64,000 bases of DNA from Sipunculus nudus (Eukaryota; Annelida; Sipuncula; Golfingiida; Sipunculidae): contig CM049315.1 of NCBI GenBank assembly GCA_026874595.1, positions 75,220,401 through 75,284,400 of the forward strand, in the 5' to 3' direction. This document shows positions 12,879 to 25,200 of this stretch, one piece after another. Every line of letters begins with the position of its first letter. Position 1 is the first letter of the stretch. The translations under genes were made by a program, and so were the position numbers. Under the pieces are notes generated by a model that saw only the letters and a program-made list of their open reading frames with translations, did not search any database and was not told the origin of the DNA.

Positions 12879-13363
12879 TTAGCTCAGCTGACTATAAGTC
12901 ATCTGAGCAATAGTCTTGGTCCATTGTGCGTCTGGATGTTCGTCCGTAAGACTGGCACGTTTCCACACCATTGGACCTACGAATCTGAAATTCGGCATAC
13001 AGTTAGATGTCCCCAAAGTCTCCTACCATGCCGAAAATTGGGTCAATAGGACTTCATTCCTACGAGATATTAAGGATTTACCTCAATTTTTTATTAGAAA
13101 TCTATTTTCACACTTCAGGACTGCCTAATATCAAAACCACTCATCTGGTTTTCTTCATATTTACCATAAATATTCCTCTATATAGTTCCTATGTACATGC
13201 CAGAAATAAGGTCTGTATTATATAATTAAAAAAAGTTATGGGCTCAAACATAATGCATTTTTTTAAAAATCAGGAAAGATATTTGATCGCTTAACTCAAA
13301 ACATGTAAAAGCTAAAGACTTTTTTCCAGTAATATAACTTTAATTAATCAAATTAAATTGTAT

Positions 13364-15642
13364 ACATACTTTCAGTCATGCTGGGCTATAGCGATGGGTC
13401 TTTGTCCGGCGTCCTTCTGTCTGTCCGTCCGGCCGGCCGGCCGGCCGTTAGCAGGGCACAAAACGTAACCGTAGGGGCTAGGGCCATGAACCCTATGCAG
13501 TCTTAGAGGTTATAAAAAGATCTCCTTGCAAACCTGAAATTAGGTCACTGCGACCTATATTCTCGAAGTTATGGGGTGTGTTTGCACCCGCCAGAAATAA
13601 CTCTTTGAGACAAAATTTTCATCCCAAACCTTCCATCTTTTACATACAGCTCACCTACCAACAGGGGAAGTACCATAATTTTTTTTAGGTCAAGAGGTCA
13701 AAGGTCAAGGTCACAGGAGCCTCTTCTTTGAAAAGGTAGTGGACACATTTCAAGCTAGACTTTTCATTCCAAACCTTCCAGCACTGATATCGCTTCTCTG
13801 CCAACAGGGGAAAAGACCTGTTGATTTTGAGGTCAAAGGTCAAGTTCACAGCACCCACTTCTTGCGTGGAGTCATTTTCAGGCAAACTTTTCAATCTGTA
13901 CCTTCCATCTGTCATATACTGCTTACCTACCAATAAGGGAAGAAGCCTATTGATGTTGAGGTCAAAAAGTCAAAGTTCAAGGTCACAATATTTAATTGTT
14001 CTAAATGCTTGTGAGCATATTTCAAGTGTAACTGTTCAACCGAAACCTTCAGTCTTTCACATATGCCACATCTATGCATCACTCAGTTTGACTTAAACTT
14101 CATATTTATGGGTCTTTTTGCTTGAATAAATAACTTATTGAATTTGGGGTCAGCTGGTCAGCAGGTTAAAGGTTGCAGGTCAAAGTTATTCACCTATTGG
14201 TTGCCAAGTAATTACACCAGATTTAAGTGGTCAGTAGTTACCCATCATTTAGAAAGAATCCAGTTGATATATGGGCAAAAGGCCAAGGTCATAGGTCAGG
14301 GATGTTCACAATTACTTATTTTATAGACCATCTCTATTTTTCTTGTATATATAACCATCCCACTCCAGCTGGTACATCTCCCTGTGTGGCTGTAATTGTG
14401 AGTGACACTGGTGACATATGACTCCCTTTTGTATCAGCCTATTAAGTGATAAGGCTCAGTGATAAGTACCTCGTTACCTCATAACAAAAACACTGTTGTC
14501 AGAATGCTTCAGCCAGGCATTAAGACTATAAGAGTATAGTATTAAGGTTTAGCTACTGATTTATAAGATGATGGGAACATTTTGCAGTTTATTTTATGGA
14601 ATCCTAGCAATAAACTTAGTTTCCTAGATATCTGAATATTTTAATATATATCACCACATATAAAAGCAAGTGTTTGTTCTCATAATATGTGGATGTGTAC
14701 CTTGATTTAGGATGGCTTTTTGTTTTATTTCAAGACTCTTAGTCATGCTTTCTGCATTTCTTTTCTTTCAGGTTTGGCAGTTTATCTACCCTGCTGACCC
14801 CATTGAAAAGCAGAGTGATAATAAAAATATTGGACTTACACTTTTTACAATTGCATATCTATAAATCTGATATGAGGGCCTGGACATGCCTTTTGAATTA
14901 TTTTTGGCATTTATTACTGGATAATTTGCCCCAAGTTTGGTCTCTTATTGGAGAATGTGGGATATCAAATGTCATACTTGTCAGAAATCCATTATGTCTG
15001 CCAGTTAGCCACCTTAGAAATTCTTTCTTCAGGGCAGTTTCAGTAATTTTTCTTTAATGTTTGGTCCGATTTAGAGAATGTTTGTTGTCTGATTTCAGAC
15101 TTGTCAGAAGTCCAATATGGCCACCAGGCAACCATCTTTTAATTCCTTTTGATCATATTATCTCAAGAACAGTTAAAGTGAATGCAGTTGGATGTATATT
15201 TATGTAATCTTGTAAAGGATTGGGTCAAATATTTCTGAATAAATATTACCATCATTTATAAAAGTGCAGTACAGTTGGCTTGTATTGAATAAAAATTCAT
15301 ACAGAAGCACCTGTTTCTCAATAATTCTTGCATGTATTTCCTTGATTTTTGCTATATATTTTGATCTTATATTTGCCCTTTGTGGTGTTCCTTTTGAGAC
15401 TGACAGGTTTCAAGCAAGCTGTTGGAATAGTTCCTGATAGCTTAACAATCATGCATTTTCCTCAGACCATCAATTCACTGTGTTTTAACCAGACATAGGT
15501 GATATATATTTCTGTTGTCATAGAAAATTTTCAACAAATTGGCAAATTGGTTCTTCAAAATTTGACTGGAAGTTGTGAATCTCAGTCCATGATGTCACAG
15601 GTCATGCTTGGCAGCTGAGCGTCATGACCCATGGGTCACTTG
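13364..15642 (+). mobile_element. Nested Helentron-like element, copy H3, with AGGTCA-array core
   Basis: The 5' part (CTTTCAGTCATGCTGGGCTA, then TAGCGATGGGTCTTTGTCC) matches the start of copy H5 apart from its first dozen bases, and runs into a GTCC/GGCC microsatellite. The 3' end at 15613-15642 has CAGCTGAGCG, the perfect palindrome TGACCCATGGGTCA and CTTG before TTT. H2-like sequence on both sides shows it inserted into H2. Confidence 0.55.
13500..14330 (+). repeat. Tandem array rich in AGGTCA half-sites
   Basis: Degenerate units of about 135-140 bp (a phrase like TTTCATCCCAAACCTTCCAT, then CTxACCTACCAACAGGGGAA, then AGGTCA clusters). At 13687-13713 four AGGTCA hexamers stand in direct orientation with spacings 2, 1 and 0. 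Similar clusters lie near 13830, 13960 and 14150. Confidence 0.75.
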
Positions 15643-15967
15643 TTTCCTGTAAGTACTGTGGATTTAATTTTCACAGCATGTGCACATAAGGATTTAATCT
15701 GTTAAAATCTGAAATTTGAAAATAAAAGCTGCAAAATTAGGCTAGTTATTGATTTTTTTTGGAGGCTCTTGTTGTATTCCCTTAAATTGTCAAGCAGTAC
15801 ACTTTGGTGACTGTAGGTTATTCAGTGCAGCTCTCTATGCTCCCCAGGCTGTTGGCATAATGTTATGCAATCCCATCACTAAGGCAAGCCCTCTCTCCAC
15901 TGAGTTGAGCTTGATCAGGTTGTCTGCAGTTAATACCCTACCACAGGGAGCCTTTTTCTCTGGCACT

Positions 15968-15988
15968 CCCCCCCCCCCCCCCCCCCCC
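15968..15988. repeat. Poly-C tract
   Basis: Run of 21 C residues. Confidence 0.95.
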
Positions 15989-16618
15989 ATTCTGTTGACA
16001 GACCTGTACTATAAACTAGATAAATCTTAAAATTAACATATTTTTTCAGCAACGAGCAGTAACAACGGAGACTCCTCCCCCACCCACCCCTTCAATACAC
16101 AGGACTAATTCTTTTTGATGAGACTTGGACAGTTTTGATTTTTTTAAAGAAAAAAATTTCAGGAATTTAATACTAATATTCAAATGTGATAAAATATTAG
16201 GATCTATTGTAAGTGCTAACTGAGAGGATTTAAGAAGATATAAATACTTTGTAGCATTTCATTCCTATCTCTTACAGTTGGCGGGGCCTAGGTGTGAATA
16301 GGAACATTGGTCAAACTTTGTGGGATTAATTTTTAACTCGTATGGCCATATATTTAACTTTTGAAAACTTAATTACCTTCACACATTATTTGTTTATGAA
16401 ATGTTACTTTTATATAACACTTAACGTAGGCCTATTTGTTCCCTTGGTGCATCACTAAATGGTTTAGCTCATGTCCATTATTCTATAATTTACAGAGTTT
16501 CATTTTAGCAGGGCCATTTTCTTAAAGCTTTTCTAAAGATAATATACATGAAAAACCATTTTGCAGTTACTAATATTTTGCAAAATTCAGCTGAGCGATG
16601 TGACCCATTGGTCCCTTG

Positions 16619-17639
16619 TTTTCCTATAAAATGACAACATTCATGTCAGTGATTACATCTAATGTCCCCAAACTTGATGTGTTTATTGATCACAAGTGGA
16701 TGCCCTATAGTAATGTTACAACGGGGAATTAGGGGAGTTCTTCCCTGGCCATAACACAGTCACACAGCGCGTCAGGTGAATAACTGAGACAGTCCAAGTT
16801 GGATATTGTGCTGTTTTATTTCCAGTTGTCTTGGTTAACATGTTGATGATGGCGTGGGTCTGTCTGCCAGTTCCCAGCCCAACACAGGATTTTGTATCAG
16901 TATTACTACGTCACAAACCTTTACATCATCTTATACTTTTTCTATTGGATATTGGATATGTATCATTATGACGCACCTGAATGTTTAGATAACCATATAT
17001 GGCTTCGGCTTTCGCCTACGCACAAACTTTTTCCTTGTTTTACCTAAAACTCATGTAATATCATTATATTCCTGTCACTGATATATTCAGGGTACATATT
17101 TGTCTCCTGATCAATTCTGTGTGACCCAGCTACTTACTGACTCACTTTTGGTACTGTTTTCCTGTCCTCAATTACTGCCTTATGCGTTGGCTGGTATTCA
17201 CCGTACCTTTGACTTTTATATCATTTTACACTGTCATCCAGATCTAAACCTGGCTTCTGCTGATGCCTATAATAACAGAATCTATTTTGGCTTACTTGAT
17301 TAAGTTTACGTTCACATGGCTATAACAATTATACCAGTCTATGGTAATCACTGGTTGTCTGCATTCAGAATTTATGTCCATTAAAATACTCATTTATCAG
17401 CTTCTTTTCTAAACCTATATGCTAACCGACATATGGAGATCGGAATCCAAACACCTGTCTTACAATGGTAGACAATGCGTTGGTACACCAATTTAGGCTA
17501 TTATCATTTCTCTCTGTCGCTCTATCTGTCTTTCCATCTGCTGAACTGGTAACTGATCTTATGTGTACCAAAATATTGCGTTAAAATCAGTAATTAATTA
17601 TAATAGATATTAACACCTCTTACCACATAACAGTAATCA
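16619..17639. other. Intergenic, no gene seen
   Basis: No conserved coding signal and no identifiable repeat ends. Confidence 0.4.
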
Positions 17640-18646
17640 CCCTGTGTGTCTGTCCATCTGTCCATCCACAAATTGTTTTAAGATGATAACTCCAGGTTGG
17701 ATTGACACATGGAATTTTTAACTTGACTTGCGTATGACCAACCACTAAAGAAAGAACCTGTATGATTTTGGGTCATGAGGTCAATGGTCAAGGTCACAAG
17801 ACTCACTTATTTAAAAAGATTATGGCTGCATTTTAAGCCAGACTTTCAAATCTTGCACATTTAGCCGACTTGCCAGTATGGGGAGAGTATAAATGAATTT
17901 GGGGTCACAAGGTCACAGGAGCTATTTACAAATTAGTTTCTAGATGATAACTTTGGTTTGACATATTGGTTTCAAAATTAACTTATATATGGCTCACCAC
18001 TACAGCAAGAACTTTCGATTTTGGTGTCCAAAGGTCAAAGTCACAGGACCTATTTCTTTAACAGGAATGTGTATGCACTTGAAGCCAAGTTTTTCATCTC
18101 AAACCCTCCTTCTTCAAGATATTATACTCGCCTACCAGTAGGGGAAGACTCTTTTCAATTTGGGGTCATAGCGTCATAAGATAAGATCACAGGGCCCATC
18201 CATTCCCAAATTAATTTATGGATGATAATTCTGCTTTGGACAGATAGAATGGCTTAAAATTTGATTTATTAATGACCCACCACTTAAGTAAGAAACAATT
18301 TGATTTTCAGGATCCAGAGGTCAAAGATGAAGGTCACAGGAGCCACATATTTAAATTGATGATGCACTGTAAATCAAACTTTTCATCCCAAACTTTCAAT
18401 CGTTCACACATGGCTTACTTGCCCAAAGTGGAAATCTTTAGATTTTGAGGTTACCTATAGGAGGTCAAGGTCACTGGGCCCACTTTTTTTAAAAAGATTG
18501 TTACAATAATCTAAATGCTGCAAGTTCTCAGATTATTTGGTCACAAGGTCATTGATTAAGGTCACAGGACCGTCATTCTGAAAAATTTCTTTAAAAATAT
18601 CCTTATAGACAAATTCAGCTGAGTGTCCAGACCCCTAGGTCCCTAG
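17640..18646 (+). mobile_element. Helentron-like element, copy H4, with AGGTCA-array core
   Basis: The 3' end is clear: TTCAGCTGAGTGTCCAGACC, then CCTAGGTCCCTAG ending at 18646 before TTT. The core repeats every 135-140 bp with GGTCAAGGTCACAGG-like clusters at about 17765, 17905, 18025, 18309 and 18450, homologous to 13500-14330. The 5' end is degenerate; only a GTCTGTCCATCTGTCCATCC head at about 17648 marks it. Confidence 0.5.
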
Positions 18647-20029
18647 TTTCTGAAAATAGCTGTGATCTTGATGATAGTCACCTATGCTAGAACTTGACAA
18701 TTTTGTTGATATACATCAGCACTGAAGAAATGAAGTTCCTGTGTTGATTTTCCTTTTAGATATCCTGCTCACAATGTAAAAGTTAATGGACACAGGACCA
18801 ACAGCATCGGTGATGACAATAGCCCATCAGCCCATACAGGCTGAGGGCTAAAAAGCTGGACCGAAGTCCTCAATTTTTAATAAAAAAAAAATCAGTGTAT
18901 AATAGTCCATTTTTTAAATATTCAAAAATTCATGAAAAGTCATTAGATTTTAGAATATATGCAATTTTCAGAATGCCTATATCTTATTCTGACAAAAGGC
19001 AGCATAATTTTTCCAGTAAATTTGCTAAATATAAAGTGATATCTCTATGGTTCATTAAAAATAGGATACATCTTAGCTGTAGAAACAATTTTCCATGATC
19101 TTTAAAATAATTCTGCAAAAGAAAATTATCACAGATAAGCTAAATTGCTAGTTTCATTTATGAAACAATATCTAATCACAGTGTTGTGAGAAAATGAACT
19201 TTTTTATGATATAAAAGGTCATACAAAAGTCACAAAAAATAGTCTCTTACATAGGAAACAACTTAATATCAATATTGTGAGAAAAATGAATGTTGCCATG
19301 AAAAAAAGCAATAAAAATATATTTGCTGAAAGTGTGTATAACTTGCCTTTACCCATCACTTTTGTTGCATTCTGATATACCAGATGTGTTCACTTGTGCC
19401 ACAAAATAAAGACAACATGAACAAACTATATAAATATATATCTATTTATTTATTACTGTATATATGACATATCTTATCATGTGAATGTTCAATAAAACAT
19501 GCAAGTTGAGTTAGTATGGAAGACCGTCATGACACATAAACTGTTGACTTAATATCATGTCTGTTACAGGTCTAAGTACAGAGTTCTGACATAGTGTGTG
19601 ATACAAAATAATATTATTTACAAATACTTAATCAGATGTAGCTGGATGATTTGATGCATGAATATATGTGAATGTGATGATAAGAATGTATTTATCATTC
19701 CAAGGTAGATGATGAATTTAATCACACATTGCTAGCTACAGTGCACTGATAATGCTTTGAGCATGATAAATATAAAGAGTATTTCAAGGTTTCACATACT
19801 TCCATGTCAAAATAAAGAAAAGCTTACTGTAACTGATGTGAAAAAAAAACAGACTTGAAAATTTACTCACTTGGAATTAGCAAACAACTCCCCAACCCAC
19901 TCCTGATTTATATAAATCATGATTTCATTTCCTCAAAAGGAAAGATACATAAATAAATCATGACACTGAAGATCTGCTAGTGTAGTAATTACAAGTTAAA
20001 GTTGTCTCCAGAATTGTACGCTTCTGACA
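18647..20029. other. Intergenic, no gene seen
   Basis: AT-rich, with short random open frames only. Confidence 0.4.
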
Positions 20030-20073
20030 CAGCGGTTATACACTGCAGTCGTCCCAGTACTCCCTCATTGTAT

Positions 20074-20395
20074 CTGCTGGTTTTTATAGCAAGATACTCT
20101 GGGTTACACAGAGGGTGGGCATAGAGCAAAAAAAAATATATTTCAACCAATGAGAGCATGGTATCACATTGTGCATCCAGCTCCAAATTTTAAACATGTT
20201 ACACGCACTCTCATTGGTCCAAGTACACTGGTAGTGGCACTGGGCCAAGGATCAGACCAATGACAGCATGAGTCACATGTTTAAATTTGGAGCTGGATGC
20301 ACAATGTGACACCATGCTCTCATTGGTCTGATTACAATTCTTTGCTTGATGCCCACCCTGGTGGTGTAACCCAGAGAATCTTGCTACACAAAGCA
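20074..20395. repeat. Foldback (long inverted repeat) element
   Basis: The left arm (20074-about 20217) and right arm (about 20252-20395) are inverted copies; both read TGTGCATCCAGCTCCAAATT and ACCAATGA-AGCATG on the appropriate strand. The loop is about 35 bp. A 9 bp direct repeat CAGCGGTTA lies at 20030-20038 and 20394-20402 and may be a target duplication. There is no coding capacity. Confidence 0.75.
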
Positions 20396-21289
20396 GCGGT
20401 TAAAACAAAAGGAGACCTTGGACAACTGCATTTTATAACTGCTGCAGGTCTGTATAATCCTGTTCCTCTTTAAATATGCAGATACCAGCGAGACAATGAC
20501 ATCTAATGGCAAGTTTAATCAAATCTCAAATGCCTTAAACAAGTTTGAGGATCATGAAAGGACTCAAGAGCTTTGCCATGCTATATGAACATGGTGAATT
20601 TAGGTATCTCAGGAATAATATAAACGTGTGTACAAACTTGCATATGCCCACAATGAACTGAAAAATAGCTGGAATACGACAGCAAGGGCAATGGCACCCT
20701 CATAATTACAGCCCAAATCATGTATTCAGTGTCTGTTAAAGCAAGACTAGCACTTCACAGGATTCAATCAATTTGGCAAGTTTGACATCAGATTGAGCAG
20801 TGACATGTTTCTAGATTTTGGTTTTTTTCACAAGAAAATCAGTTTAAATTCTGAAGTAAATTTTTGTCATCAAGTGCACACCTTAAGTATTGCCAGTTCA
20901 GAAATAAACAAGTCCCCAATAATATATTACTTCATGAAAGTTTCACCGGACCTTTTCAGGGTGTAATTGGAGGTGCTGGGACAAATGAGAGAGCATCTTG
21001 ATTTCTCAACCATAACTGCTAAAAATATACTCACTCTTCAAATTTTCTTTTGTTTTCCCTGCATCCACAATAATATTTCTTAACAGCATCAGTTAAAAAT
21101 ATCCAATAAAGCAATATACTTGAATTATGACTGCCTTAAATTAAAGGAAGGTGACATGTAACTGAGCAATGTCCACCATATTTAATATGGCACTTAAAAC
21201 TTATTGAAAGGAAAATTATTGTAGATAGTGTGGAGAGAAAGGGGTAGTCGATGGGCTGGGTAACAAATGGAGTGTCTGATATTCAAATA

Positions 21290-22002
21290 CAGTAGATCAT
21301 TGTTTATCCAAACACTGTTTATTTGAAAAACCGTTTATCCTAAATTGAAAACTTAGAACCAAAATTTTGACCTTTCATCCAAATTCAAACTATGAATAAC
21401 TGGAATGGACTTGTTTTAGAAAAAAACAGATATATGTCTCCCCAATATGGGCCATCCCAAACAATTAGGGGTAAAATATTCACTATATCAAATCAATGAT
21501 TCTACATTTCAGCAGATTTGACCTTGAATATAAAGGTCACGGTCACCAGGTTTCAAACTCATGCGAGATGTTGGTAGGAACAATTAGTTTTTCAAATTTT
21601 GAAAGAAGAATGCAGCCCATAAAAAGTTACCACGTTCACAAGATATCTTACAGATGATGAGGACTGATGACCAGGACATACGATGGCATTGAAAAAGGGG
21701 GGGGGGGAGACAATTATTCAACAATGATAGGAATTCTGATTTTCTATATCCAATTAGCAAAAATTTCAATGTGTTTAACATGATAAATTGATAAAATCAA
21801 TGGAAAATCTTTCAAAACTGCTTTTGTCAATTTTTTTTTGGAGTAGCTTCATTAATTTATGTCTGTCAATTTCTTGTGAAGTCTGGTACTCGGTGGCATG
21901 TTGGAAATTATGGTGAATCGTGCAGGATCATTTATCTGAACAATCATTAATCTGAAAAAAAACACTGTACCCCAATCTTTTCAGATAAATGACGCTCTAC
22001 TG
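21290..22002. mobile_element. pogo/Tc1-like MITE flanked by TA
   Basis: TIRs CAGTAGATCATTGTTTATCC (left) and CAGTAGAGCGTCATTTATCT (right, inverse strand) are bounded by TA on both sides. This is the pattern of the pogo/Tigger branch of Tc1-mariner. It ends 106 bp beyond the CCDC22 stop codon, so it may be part of the CCDC22 3' UTR. No transposase. Confidence 0.7.
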
Positions 22003-22066
22003 TAAAATGTTTATAACTGTGAGTGTGGCCAACATGAGGGTGTCTCTAGCACCTTCATGTATTCAT

Positions 22067-22067
22067 A

Positions 22068-22099
<32 letters not shown>
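22067..22099. repeat. (AT)n microsatellite just downstream of the CCDC22 stop
   Basis: About 14-16 AT units starting nine bases after the CCDC22 stop codon, hence in its proximal 3' UTR. Confidence 0.9.
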
Positions 22100-22107
<8 letters not shown>

Positions 22108-22221
22108 TTATTTCTTCTTGATCTTGCTGATGAGGGATGCGTTCTCTTTCTGCATCTCTGCTAAATCCTGTGAAATCTTCTCCAGGTTAGTAAGGACTTT
22201 CTTGTTCCCTTCTTGCTCAAG
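22108..22221 (-). CDS. CCDC22: CCDC22 terminal exon 16
   Basis: 37 codons plus TAA; KKVLTNLEKI and MQKENASLISKIKKK end the coiled coil as in other CCDC22 proteins. An AATAAA overlaps the stop codon. Confidence 0.95.
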   Translation of the reverse strand, partial: LEQEGNKKVLTNLEKISQDLAEMQKENASLISKIKKK

Positions 22222-25200
22222 CTGTGGAGATAAAAGAACTTGCTTTTGTATCATTAGATACAATTTCATTTTGTACTTGTGAACGCTACTTTCATCATTA
22301 TGGGTAGATCAGAAAAATATTAAAAATGGCTCTATTAAAAAATAAAACAGATTTCCTGAAAGCCCAGGAAATGATATTTTCTACCATATTAAACTTATAA
22401 ATAAAACAAGTGACCCATGGGTCATGTCTCTCAGCTGACAGGGAAGAGATTCGCTAAAGGAAATTTTATCATCAGAATGGTAGTATATACCCATTCAACT
22501 GAAGCATCAAACAGATTAACCAACAGGCCAAGATTTAGTCTTTATTTATATATCTCAAAAATAGAGAAAAAATGTGTAAACTTTAAAAACTAGAATACAG
22601 GTAGCCGACAAGTGACAACGTGTATCCGCCAAAATCAGAGTGGAACGGTTGAAGTGAGGCATGGATTGAGTGGCAAGGGGAAATAGAGTGAGGTATGTTG
22701 CATATTAGCATGGATGTCTGCAGCCTAAATGTGTATGTAGGTTGTGCCACCTACCACAAATCCAGAAAGCCGTCCAAGTTGTATACATATGCAAAATTTT
22801 AGGCAGAAAAGTCAAACCACTACATGTATATGAGTGATTTTAGCTAACGGCAGACAACCAGACAGACGCTGTGCAAAAATGGTTGCAGGTGGCCCTCCAG
22901 TTTTGTGTATGATAAAGACCTATGTGAGATCTATACACATGCAAAATTTTGGCCCAATCGTTCAAACGGTTCCCGAGATATGAGCTCGGATGTCTGCAGC
23001 GTAAACTAGAAAGTAGGTGGCGCCACCTGTCATAAAATCAAGAAAGCTATCCAGGATGTATAAAACTGCAAAATTTTAGGCAGATATGTCAAACCACTGC
23101 GGAGATATGAGTGACATTATCCCACGGCAGAAAACAGACAGACGCTGTGCAAAAACAGTTTTGCGTATGATAAAGAGCTATGTGATATCTATACACATGC
23201 AAAATTTTGGCCCAATCGGTCAAACAGTTCCTGAGATATGAGCTTGGATGTGATCAGCTTGAACGTGAATGTAGGTGGTGCCATCTTTCATAAAATCAAA
23301 AAGCTATCCTGGATGTATATGCATGGCTAATTTCATGTGAATTAGTCAATTCACTGCAGAGATATGAGTGATTTTAACCCAAGGCAGATGAACAGATGGA
23401 CACTGTGCAAACATGGTTACAGGTGGCCCCACCATTTTTGTGTATGTTATAAAGCAATCCAAGGGCTACATTTGTATAAATTTTATTTCCTGATTGGTCA
23501 ATCGGTTCCCAAGATATGAGGGTTTATGTGTGGGAACAGACGCACAAATGGACGCTGGATAGAGGGGAAAGGTCAGAGGTCAACACAAATTGGTTAGGCA
23601 CTAGTTCACATGTGACTAGATAATTGGTGTAAGTTTCGGAAAAATCGGTCCATTTTTCTCAGAGGAGCTCTCTGGAAACAAACGTGGCGGCGGTGGAGGA
23701 ACCCGGTCAAAAACATAGTATCTGCAAAACTTCGTTTTGGAGGATACAAAAATACAGGTGGCTCCACCAATCTGCAGAAACTAATAAAAACACTTAATGG
23801 TCAATATCCATGCAAAGAATCATGGTGATCTCCGCATAAGTTGTTCAGATACTTCAGCTTTTGTATCAAATTGTCCATTATTCTGAGGGATACTTCAGAG
23901 TCCTATAGCTTGAAGGATATGGGTAACAGAGACCTAATTTCAAGTTTCCACAGGCACTCTTCATGGGCCTCCTTGCATGACAAGAATGAAGTTTCTAGGT
24001 CCAGTTGTTGCAATTTGTACCCTGTTGACAGATAACCACATCTTTAAAGGTCTCAAAAAAGAGAAAAAAAAAATTCGTAAAAATTTGAAAAAAATAGAGG
24101 TGGCGCACCCAGTCTGCAGAAACTGATGGAACAGCTCATGATCAATATGTATGCCGAAAATCATGCCCATCAGTGTTGTAGTTATTGAGATATTGAAGAT
24201 TTTGTATGAAATTTTTGACTACTCGGGGGGGTACTTTGGGGCCCCATAGCTCGAAGGATATGGGTAACAGAGACCTAATTTCTGGTTTCCATGGAGACTT
24301 TTCATAGGTCTCTCAGTGTATTGAGAATGAAGATTCTAGGTCCAGTCGTTATGATTTGTGCCACACTAACAGATGACAGCATCCTTAAAGGTCTCAAAAA
24401 TAGAGGAAAAAATCATAAAAAAACCCGAACAAATACAGGTTGTGCCACCAGTCTGCAAGAACTGATGAAACACCCCTTGATCAATATGTATGCCAAAAAT
24501 CATGACCATCAGTGATGTAGTTATTGAGATATTGAAGTTTTTGTATGAATTTTTTGACTACTCTGGGGGGTACTTTGGGGCCCCATATCTCGATGGATAT
24601 GGGTAACAGAGACCTAATTTCTGGTTTCCATGGAGACTTTTCATAGGTCTCTCAGTGTGTCAAGAATGAAGATTCTAGGTGCAGTTGTTACGATTTATGC
24701 TACGTTAACAGATGACAGCATCCTTAAAGGTCTCAAAAATAGAGAAAGAAATCGTAAAAAAATCGAACAATATAGGTGGCGCCACCAGTCTGCAGGAACT
24801 GATGGAACATCTCATGATCAATATGTATGCCGAAAATCATGACCATCAGTGATGTAGTTATTGAGATATTGAAGTTTTTGTATGAAATTTTTGACTACTC
24901 TGGGGGGTACTTTGGGGCCCCATAGCTCGAAGGATATGGGTAACAGAGACCTTATTTCTGGTTTCCAAGGAGATTTTTCATGGACCTTTCAGTGTGTCAA
25001 GAATTAAGATTCTAGGTCCAGTCTTTATGATTTTTGCCTTGTTAACAGATGTTCACATTATGAAAGGTCTCAAAAATAGAGAAAAAAATTAGTAAAAATT
25101 GAACGATATAGGTGGCGCCACCAGTCTGCAGGAAGTGATGGAACATCTCATGATCAATATGTATGCCAAAAATCATGACCATCAGTCAAGTATTTAATGA

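Larger units (their letters stand above)
12879..16618 (+). mobile_element. Helentron-like element, copy H2, interrupted by H3
   Basis: It starts TTAGCTCAGCTGACTATAAG at 12879, like H1, and follows the H1 core to about 13363. The H1-like sequence resumes at about 15647 (GTGGATTTAATTTTCACAGC) after the nested element. The 3' end is TTCAGCTGAGCGATGTGACC, then CATTGGTCCCTTG ending at 16618 before a T run. Only the second half of the core differs from H1. Confidence 0.6.

Noticed and set aside
14803-15057. 84-codon plus-strand frame after a CTTTCAG acceptor-like site
   Set aside because: Low-complexity hydrophobic translation inside element H3 with no matching exon or family motif.
22105-22112. 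AATAAA overlapping the CCDC22 stop as the working poly-A signal
   Set aside because: Cleavage would fall in the AT microsatellite almost at the stop; possible but unsupported, so not listed as a feature.
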